Shown here in pieces: positions 1 through 4,727 of a DNA stretch of 5,512 nt (positions within the stretch are counted from its first letter, which is position 1; the number at the start of each line of letters is the position of its first letter). Source of the stretch: an uncultured Acidobacteriota bacterium (GTDB lineage: Bacteria; Acidobacteriota; Blastocatellia; Pyrinomonadales; Pyrinomonadaceae); contig CAMLKY010000179.1 in NCBI GenBank assembly GCA_946480545.1, positions 1 to 5,512 on the forward strand, written 5' to 3'. The notes below the pieces were generated by a model. That model did no database searches. It saw only the letters and a list, made by a program, of their open reading frames with translations, and was not told the origin of the DNA. Position numbers and translations under genes: made by a program.

Positions 1-2
1 GT

Positions 3-590
3 AAAGGTCCGACGTCAACTTCCATCCCTACTTGGTGGATCAGGAAGAGTACAACGGACACCGATATGGTAGTGCCGTTCGGGCTCACCGGAAACGGAAC
101 CACCTCTGTCGACTCGCCGGTTCCGGGAGACTACGACGGCGATGGAAAATTTGATATCGCCGTATATCGGTTCGGGCAGCCGCCCGCTAACCATTTTCTT
201 ATTCTGAGAAGCTCCGATGGCGCGCTGCAGTACCGGGCATGGGGCAATTTCCAGTCGGATTGGGTCGTACCCGGCGATTACGACGGTGACGGCAAGTTCG
301 ATCTGGCCGTTGCGCGCACAGGTGCAACCGGTACGTCTCCGCTAGTTTGGTGGATCTCGCAAAGCGGGAGCGGAACCACCCGGACACAGATCTTCGGAAT
401 AAGCTCCGACCTACCGGTGCAGGGAGATTATGACGGTGATGGGCGGGCCGATATTGCTATCTATCGCCGGGGTGCAACCGTGACGAGCCCGAGCACCTTC
501 TGGGTTTACAGGAGCTTTTTCAATAACGCGGTATCTACGTTCTGGGGTCTTCAACCTGACTTCCCGGTGGCCCATTTCGACGCGCGCTGA
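3..590 (+). CDS. FG-GAP/VCBS-type repeat protein, C-terminal part (5' end outside window)
   Basis: The reading frame is open from base 3 to the TGA at 588-590, giving 195 visible residues. The ATG at 66 is internal: the frame upstream already reads typical repeat sequence (IPTWWIRKS, then DTDMVVPFG). Three good repeats carry the core P-V-x-G-D-Y-D-G-D-G-(K/R)-x-D-(I/L)-A-(V/I), and each holds a DxDxDGxxD-like calcium-binding loop. Between cores come WW(I)xxS-type strands and an FG(L/I) turn, as in FG-GAP/beta-propeller blades. The protein ends on a cut-short fourth core, PVAHFDAR then stop, which looks like the natural end of this kind of domain. Family knowledge: such proteins are usually secreted or surface-exposed, with calcium-stabilised propellers that bind partners or carbohydrate. 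The N-terminus, and any signal peptide or other domain, cannot be seen. The exact role is unknown. The 3' end overlaps the convergent thiD by 56 bp. Confidence 0.88.
   Translation, partial: KGPTSTSIPTWWIRKSTTDTDMVVPFGLTGNGTTSVDSPVPGDYDGDGKFDIAVYRFGQPPANHFLILRSSDGALQYRAWGNFQSDWVVPGDYDGDGKFDLAVARTGATGTSPLVWWISQSGSGTTRTQIFGISSDLPVQGDYDGDGRADIAIYRRGATVTSPSTFWVYRSFFNNAVSTFWGLQPDFPVAHFDAR
117..590 (+). repeat. In-frame protein repeats of 49-50 residues (FG-GAP blades)
   Basis: Repeat cores begin at 117, 264, 414 and 564, so the spacings are 147, 150 and 150 nt (49, 50 and 50 codons). The first three cores are full length (PVPGDYDGDGKFD, VVPGDYDGDGKFD, PVQGDYDGDGRAD). The fourth keeps only PVAHFDAR before the stop. 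Conservation is at protein level: synonymous positions differ between copies (GACTACGAC, GATTACGAC, GATTATGAC). They therefore look like old propeller blades, not a recent DNA duplication. Confidence 0.85.
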
Positions 591-1404
591 GCGAGCGACT
601 ATAAGTTTCGATGTTGACCGGCGAGTGGCCGTGTCCGAGCATCGCCGAAGTGCGAATAGCGTGCGTGACGAAATCTTTGGCGGACCTGACCGCATGCTGC
701 ATATCTTTGCCTAGCGCGAGATTGGCGGTGATAGCGGCCGCAAGTGTGCATCCGGTTCCATGGGTCGCAGTTGTGTCAATATAATCGTCTTCGATCAGAT
801 AAACGGCGGCGTCGCCGAGGAATAGGTGATCGATGGCCTTTTGCGGCTCCCCGATCTGTGGTTCCATGTGTCCGCCCTTCATAAGGACGTTCTTTGCTCC
901 CATCGACTGAATCTTCCGCGCCGCTGCCTCAACGTCGCCCGAATCCCTGATCTCCATTCCGCTGATGCGTTCGGCCTCGGGCCTGTTGGGCGTTATGAGA
1001 ACCGCGAGCGGGAATAACAACTCGATGACGGCCCGCAGCGCGACGTCGTCGATCAGATCGAACCCCGAGGTCGAGCGGACCACCGGGTCGACAATCAACG
1101 GTACTTTATCAAGCTCGCCGAGCGCCTGTGCAGTCACTTCAATCACGTCGCGCGTCGGCAACATTCCTGTTTTGACCGCGGCGACCTTATAGTCCGCCAC
1201 GATAGGAGCGATCTGCCGACCGACACTGTCGCCGCTGACGTGCTCGGCCCCGAACACTCCCTGGGTATTCTGGAAAGTGAGGGAGGTCACAACGGCCGTG
1301 GCGAAACACCCGAATGCAGAAAAGGTTTTTATGTCGGCGATAACGCCTGCCCCACCCGAGGGATCAAGCCCCGCGATGGATAGGCATACTGGCGGCTTAC
1401 TCAT
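535..1404 (-). CDS. thiD: Hydroxymethylpyrimidine/phosphomethylpyrimidine kinase
   Basis: Cytoplasmic ribokinase-fold enzyme that phosphorylates 4-amino-5-hydroxymethyl-2-methylpyrimidine (HMP) to HMP-P and then HMP-PP for thiamine synthesis. Visible motifs: AGLDPSGGAG (residues 11-20, pyrimidine/phosphate loop), VKTGML (77-82), DPVVRSTSG (106-114), TPNRPEAE (138-145), KGGH (176-179), and HGTGCTLAAAI (215-225), which holds the anion-hole GTGC with its cysteine at 219. The core ends at GHGHSPVN (257-264), where ThiD proteins normally finish. Here about 25 more residues, rich in R, S and P, follow and are read antisense to the FG-GAP gene. The total of 289 residues is somewhat longer than the roughly 266 of E. 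coli ThiD. The ATG overlaps the thiE stop as ATGA, so it is probably made by coupled translation and is last in the operon. No terminator hairpin is evident after it. Confidence 0.95.
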   Translation of the reverse strand: MSKPPVCLSIAGLDPSGGAGVIADIKTFSAFGCFATAVVTSLTFQNTQGVFGAEHVSGDSVGRQIAPIVADYKVAAVKTGMLPTRDVIEVTAQALGELDKVPLIVDPVVRSTSGFDLIDDVALRAVIELLFPLAVLITPNRPEAERISGMEIRDSGDVEAAARKIQSMGAKNVLMKGGHMEPQIGEPQKAIDHLFLGDAAVYLIEDDYIDTTATHGTGCTLAAAITANLALGKDMQHAVRSAKDFVTHAIRTSAMLGHGHSPVNIETYSRSLSARRNGPPGSQVEDPRT

Positions 1405-2054
1405 AAAACCATCTTACCCTGCCATCCCGCGCGCACGCGCCCGAGGAATTCACGGCGAGCGGTCGTGTCGGAGAGCGTTCGTATCGCGGCCACTCCAGCC
1501 ACGCCGGAGCTAAGTACCTCCTCCACGTTCCCGGCGTCGATACCACCAATCGCAACTACCGGACCCCCGGCCGCGGCCACCGTTTCGCGTAACGCGTCAA
1601 CGCCGCGAGGCGGCCCCTTCCCGGGTGTCTCGAAGACCGGCCCCCAGAACACATAATCGGCGCCGGCAGAAAGCTGGTTCGCAGCATCCTCCGAAGAATG
1701 GGTCGAGACGCCCACGATAATATGTTCGCCGAATCTCGCTCGCAGAGCAGCGACCGGAATGGAGTTTTCGGTCAGGTGCACACCACCGGCTCGGGCAGCG
1801 ATCGCCACGTCCGCCCGATCGTTCACAAGAAGAAGTGCTCCGCACTGGGACGTGATCTCGACCGCGTCGAGCACGAGCTCAAACAACATTCGTGCCGGCA
1901 GTTGCTTCTCCCGGATCTGAACCATGTTGACGCCGTCGTTACACGCGCTGCGGATCGTATCAAGCAGGCTAGATCTTTCAGCAAGGAAATTAGCGGATGT
2001 CGTGCGACCCGGAGTTACGAGACAGACGTAAGGGGGCTCGCCCAGGCGGTTCAC
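1401..2054 (-). CDS. thiE: Thiamine-phosphate synthase (ThiE/TenI family)
   Basis: TIM-barrel enzyme that couples HMP-PP with thiazole phosphate (HET-P) to give thiamine phosphate, using the product of the adjacent thiD. Motifs: VQIREK (45-50, pyrimidine/pyrophosphate binding), LLVNDR (75-80, with the first metal-site Asp), GVHL (91-94), GVSTHS (115-120), GPVFETPGK (138-146, with the Thr and Lys of the phosphate loop), VAIGGI (167-172) and GVAAIR (187-192). At 217 residues it has normal family length. The start is GTG at 2054-2052, overlapping the upstream gene's stop as GTGA. No other start gives the N-terminal strand, so I accept it despite a weak Shine-Dalgarno. Oddity: the usual GQ(E/D)D after GVH(L/I) is TENS (95-98), so the second metal-site Asp is missing. 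TenI-type thiazole tautomerases share this fold, but the QIREK and NDR motifs and the thiD pairing favour ThiE. Confidence 0.9.
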   Translation of the reverse strand: MNRLGEPPYVCLVTPGRTTSANFLAERSSLLDTIRSACNDGVNMVQIREKQLPARMLFELVLDAVEITSQCGALLLVNDRADVAIAARAGGVHLTENSIPVAALRARFGEHIIVGVSTHSSEDAANQLSAGADYVFWGPVFETPGKGPPRGVDALRETVAAAGGPVVAIGGIDAGNVEEVLSSGVAGVAAIRTLSDTTARREFLGRVRAGWQGKMVL

Positions 2055-2380
2055 TTGTCGCTTGTCTTTTCGCCCCGGAGCATGGCGACGCTTTGGTTAA
2101 AGTGGGCTGCTTCCCAAAACGCGATGAGGATATTAACGACGCCGAGACCCGTTACCGCACCGCGGAACCAGTTCGACGCGACAGTCTTTTGAAGGATCGG
2201 AAAACCTGCCCGATCGGACACAAATACGAGCAGGTAGTTCTCGCCCCAATTGCCGAACAAGGTGTCCCACGGCGAGAGGATCAGATAGAACCCGAGCAGA
2301 AGGCAGAGAACAATAAAAAAAATGACGGTCAGTTTTTCAACCACACCGCCGATTATAACGCCTTCGAATTTTGGGAACAA
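2051..2380 (-). CDS. Small membrane protein with two predicted transmembrane segments, function unknown
   Basis: The protein has 109 residues if it starts at the TTG at 2380-2378, or 97 if it starts at the in-frame GTG at 2344-2342. I do not recognise the family. Hydrophobic segments lie at about residues 17-35 (LTVIFFIVLCLLLGFYLIL) and 73-89 (RGAVTGLGVVNILIAFW). Between them is a loop of about 36 residues with aromatic and acidic positions (SPWDTLFGNWGENY, then FVSDR). The tail is short and charged (LRGEKTSDK). No cysteine pair, lipobox or catalytic motif is visible. It lies 6 nt after the TPR gene (from TTG) and its stop overlaps the thiE start as GTGA, so it is firmly inside the operon. 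A role in thiamine precursor uptake is possible from position alone, but the sequence gives no direct sign of it, and two helices is small for a transporter. Neither possible start has a good Shine-Dalgarno. The overlap with thiE and the consistent hydrophobic pattern make it a real gene. Confidence 0.75.
   Translation of the reverse strand: MFPKFEGVIIGGVVEKLTVIFFIVLCLLLGFYLILSPWDTLFGNWGENYLLVFVSDRAGFPILQKTVASNWFRGAVTGLGVVNILIAFWEAAHFNQSVAMLRGEKTSDK
2352..2380 (-). promoter_or_regulatory. Possible internal promoter ahead of the membrane protein-thiE-thiD genes
   Basis: On the minus strand a perfect TATAAT lies at 2357-2352. The hexamer TTGTTC lies 17 bp upstream at 2380-2375 and matches three of six positions of TTGACA. 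A start point about 7 nt downstream would be near 2345, right at the in-frame GTG at 2344, which would make a leaderless mRNA. The overlap with coding sequence and the poor -35 keep this tentative. Confidence 0.3.
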
Positions 2381-2386
2381 CCGACT

Positions 2387-4492
2387 TTATCGGCTCACGG
2401 CAATGTTCTTTACCCGTTCGCTGACATCGCGAAAATCGATATTTTCCGCGTAAACCTGCTCAAAGTATCGGCCCGCGTTCTCCATGTCGCCGTCGGCCTC
2501 ATACGCCGAAGCAAGCTCATACCAGATACCCTGTTTCTCTTCGTCGCTAAGCCCCGGCGTCTCGAGTGCTCTTAGATACCATGTAAGCGCCAGGCTGGGC
2601 ATTCCCTTTTGCATGAAGCAGTGGCCTAGCAGATTCGCACAGTGGAAGAAGCGACGGCCTGGGTCATTCGGCTGAACAAGGCCGACCGCCTCCTGAAATT
2701 CCTTCACCGCTTCGTCGAGAAGTCCCATCTCCTGATAGGCAACGGCGGTGTGATAGTGCGTGTCGTAATCCGAATCATCGACGGCGTCAGCGTCATCGAG
2801 CCCCAGCTCACTTCGAAGATCCGCGATCCCGAACCCGCTATGCGAAGCATTTCCATTGCCGTTCGATGCAGCCGCGGGCGGATCAACGACCGCCGCTTCG
2901 ATCACGGGTGCGGTTGCTACCGACTCCTCAGCTTCCGGCGTCGACGCCACAGTTTTCGATGCGAGATACGCAACCAGATCGGCGACCTCTGCACACTGCC
3001 CGAATTCCAGGCGAAGCTCATCGATCGCCTTCTCGGCGAGTTCGATATATCCGCTGTCGATGTAGAAGCGAATGCTGTCGACCTCCCGAAGCAATCGATC
3101 AGCGTCGGCCTCGAGATCGTCGCCGGAAACGATCGGCTCGTCCGACAGGTCGCCGCCTACGATGGCAAAATCGGCCGACGAAATATCATCGATCTCGTAG
3201 CCTTCCAGCGAATCATCGATCGAGGCTACTTCGAACGTTTCCAACTCAGGCGGGGCGACCGGACCCGGCTTAGCGAAACGCGAGTCGAAGCCGCCGTTCG
3301 AATCGTACGAATCCTCATAGCCGAATTCATCATTGATCTCACGCAGCCGTTCAGCGTATTGCGGCTCGTGCGGAGCAACCATCACCAGTTGCGAGAGAGC
3401 GAGTCGTTCATCATCCACCGACTCGCGAAGCCTCGCGACTCGAGCGAGCTCAGCCAGCGCGTCGTGCATTCCACTCTCATCGCGTTGCCACGTTGCGAGT
3501 CTGGCTTTTAGCCGTAGGCCCTCGAGCTGTTCGGGATCTATCGCAAGTATTTCGGTGACGAGATTCTGAAAATCATCCGCCTGACCGGCTAGCAGAAGAT
3601 GCTCAGACGAGATGGTCGTGACCCGCGCAGCGGCATCTGCGTCGGCGGCGTTGAGATAGGTGCGTGCGAGATCGAGCAATTTCGGATATGCACCCGGATC
3701 TTTTTCGACAAGGCTGATGATCGCTTGTTCAGCAGATTCTGTATTGCCAACTTCGAGTTGGCAGTCGATCAGAAGTTGAAGCACATCCTGATCGTGGGGC
3801 TGGTCTTTATGGATGTTCGCGAGACACTCAGCCGCAACATCCGGGGTTCCCAGCGAAAAATGTGACTGTACGAAAGCCGCGAGGATCTTTGGCTCGGTGG
3901 GTTTTAACTCGAGTGCCCTATCGAGTGCCTCGAGTGCGTCCGCGTGTTCGCCCTTCTTGGTGAGGCGCGCCGCCGCTTCCGCGAACGCATCAGCAGCCGC
4001 ATCGGCCTCGTTTTCCTCCAGGTACGCTTCCGCGATCTTCAGGTAGCTCGTTGTATCGTTCGGATCGAGCGACGCGATCTGCTTGCGAACTTCCAACGCC
4101 TCTACTTTCTGGCCGAGGCTCTCGTAATGTTCCGCGACAGTCGTGTAATGGGCGCGTGCCTCATTCACGGACCCTTTGAACTTGTAAAGGTCGGCGAGCT
4201 TCGCCGAGATATCGATGCTCGGCCCCTGGAGCTTTGTGATCTTGTTGTAAACCGCGATTGCCTTCTGTGCGAAGCCTTGTTTGCTGTAATGTTCAGCGAC
4301 CGAGGTATAGCACTTGACGGCCTGGTTCTTGTCGGAATTCTTGGCGTGGAGGTCACCAAGCATGTTCAATGTCCCAAAGTCCTTCGTATCATTCGCAACG
4401 ACCTGCTTGTATTCGCCGATCGCGGACTGAATCTTTCCCTGAGCCAAATACCTTTCGGCATTTCGCATTAACTTTGTCTTATCGAAGGCCAT
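2387..4492 (-). CDS. Large tetratricopeptide-repeat (TPR) protein, 701 residues
   Basis: Helical-repeat scaffold, probably cytoplasmic: it has no signal peptide or membrane segment. Residues 1-390 are a near-continuous TPR array whose first part has a 54-residue super-repeat carrying VAEHY. Residues about 391-470 form an acidic, probably disordered linker (17 D/E among residues 421-471). A short helical TPR-like piece follows (465-513, with FYIDSGYIELAEKAIDEL). Next is an A/P/S/N-rich linker (514-570, with NGNGN). A C-terminal TPR module covers 572-690 (DTHYHTAVAYQEMGLLDEA, then LALTWYLRALETPG and YELASAYEADGDMENAGRYFEQV). Family knowledge: such proteins assemble complexes, for example in envelope, pilus or signalling systems, but the partner cannot be told from sequence. 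The ATG at 4492-4490 gives MAFDKTKLMRNAERYL, a natural N-terminus, though no Shine-Dalgarno precedes it. It is the first gene of the operon, 6 nt before the small membrane protein, and is divergent from the nucleotidylyltransferase. Confidence 0.9.
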   Translation of the reverse strand: MAFDKTKLMRNAERYLAQGKIQSAIGEYKQVVANDTKDFGTLNMLGDLHAKNSDKNQAVKCYTSVAEHYSKQGFAQKAIAVYNKITKLQGPSIDISAKLADLYKFKGSVNEARAHYTTVAEHYESLGQKVEALEVRKQIASLDPNDTTSYLKIAEAYLEENEADAAADAFAEAAARLTKKGEHADALEALDRALELKPTEPKILAAFVQSHFSLGTPDVAAECLANIHKDQPHDQDVLQLLIDCQLEVGNTESAEQAIISLVEKDPGAYPKLLDLARTYLNAADADAAARVTTISSEHLLLAGQADDFQNLVTEILAIDPEQLEGLRLKARLATWQRDESGMHDALAELARVARLRESVDDERLALSQLVMVAPHEPQYAERLREINDEFGYEDSYDSNGGFDSRFAKPGPVAPPELETFEVASIDDSLEGYEIDDISSADFAIVGGDLSDEPIVSGDDLEADADRLLREVDSIRFYIDSGYIELAEKAIDELRLEFGQCAEVADLVAYLASKTVASTPEAEESVATAPVIEAAVVDPPAAASNGNGNASHSGFGIADLRSELGLDDADAVDDSDYDTHYHTAVAYQEMGLLDEAVKEFQEAVGLVQPNDPGRRFFHCANLLGHCFMQKGMPSLALTWYLRALETPGLSDEEKQGIWYELASAYEADGDMENAGRYFEQVYAENIDFRDVSERVKNIAVSR
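3824..4471 (-). repeat. 54-residue TPR super-repeat, four units with exact spacing
   Basis: Protein-level repeat inside the TPR gene, covering residues 8-223. The motif (A)(E)xY-x3-G-x4-A sits at A12/G19/A24, A66/G73/A78, A120/G127/A132 and A174/G181/A186, always 54 residues (162 nt) apart with no indel. The other half of the unit, (L/I)(A/G)(D/E)-x5-(G/N/E), is at residues 45, 99 and 153, also 54 apart. The middle two copies are closest (YTSVAEHYSKQG and YTTVAEHYESLG). The fourth is degenerate (FAEAAARLTKKG), and beyond it ordinary shorter TPR spacing takes over. Confidence 0.8.
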
Positions 4493-4597
4493 GATGAACT
4501 ACAGACAGTTCTGGATCGAAGTCAGAATGAGGATTGGGTTGTCGTTCTAGCGAAGTCGGAGTGTACAGAGCCTTAAGGGGTCTTACCTGCAAGAAAT

Positions 4598-4627
4598 AAA
4601 CTAACACATAGCCGAAAAAAGTGTCAA
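4598..4627 (-). promoter_or_regulatory. Putative sigma70-type promoter for the TPR-thiE-thiD operon
   Basis: On the minus strand a perfect TTGACA lies at 4627-4622. An 18-bp spacer leads to TAGTTT at 4603-4598, which matches three of six positions of TATAAT, in an AT-rich setting. The expected start point is near 4591, leaving a leader of about 100 nt before the ATG at 4492. The -35 is the strong part and the -10 is weak. Confidence 0.45.
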
Positions 4628-4669
4628 CATACATTGGCATTGTTCAACCTCACGACCGGGCACGATCCT

Positions 4670-4698
4670 TTGATTTTTCCGAAGGTTTTTTCTAGGCT
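4670..4698 (+). promoter_or_regulatory. Putative promoter for the nucleotidylyltransferase gene
   Basis: TTGATT at 4670-4675 (four of six positions) is followed after 17 bp by TAGGCT at 4693-4698 (three of six), in a T-rich setting. The start point would be near 4705, giving a leader of about 23 nt that is almost all pyrimidine and has no Shine-Dalgarno. The spacing is ideal but the hexamers are mediocre. Confidence 0.35.
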
Positions 4699-4727
4699 AA
4701 GTCTTTGCTTTTCTTCACTGTCTTTTT

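Larger units (their letters stand above)
4493..4727 (+). other. Divergent intergenic region between the TPR operon and the nucleotidylyltransferase gene
   Basis: This 235-bp stretch is AT-richer than the flanking genes and has no supported ORF. It holds a promoter candidate for each direction (listed separately), an 8-bp perfect palindrome CCTTAAGG at 4571-4578, and several A/T tracts (4615-4620, 4674-4678, 4685-4691). The TPR-side leader would be about 100 nt long. I looked in it for the TPP riboswitch consensus (CTGAGA and ACCTGA-like segments) and saw none. Confidence 0.7.

Noticed and set aside
66..68. ATG at 66 as the start of the FG-GAP protein
   Set aside because: The same frame is open back to base 3 and reads typical repeat sequence (WWIRKS) upstream, so the gene begins outside the window.
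590..640. Possible transcription terminator between the convergent FG-GAP and thiD genes
   Set aside because: Only a 3-4 bp stem around CGCTGAGCG is visible, with no T tract on either strand, and the coding regions overlap here.
1698..2575. Plus-strand open frames over thiE, the small membrane gene and the TPR 3' end
   Set aside because: Their translations have no domain signal and cross the junctions of three convincing minus-strand genes.
2642..3511. A 289-codon plus-strand open frame inside the TPR gene
   Set aside because: It lies fully antisense to a well-supported TPR coding region. Its translation is arginine- and isoleucine-rich with no recognisable domain, as expected of a shadow frame in GC-rich DNA.
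3910..3937. Three copies of CGAGTGC in 28 bp
   Set aside because: They fall in TPR codons for the repeated Ala-Leu-Glu/Asp pattern (DALEALDRALEL). Coding repetition explains them and no site function is needed.
4493..4600. TPP riboswitch in the operon leader
   Set aside because: The conserved CTGAGA and ACCTGA-type segments are not present on the minus strand of this region, and the first gene downstream is a TPR protein rather than a thiamine gene.
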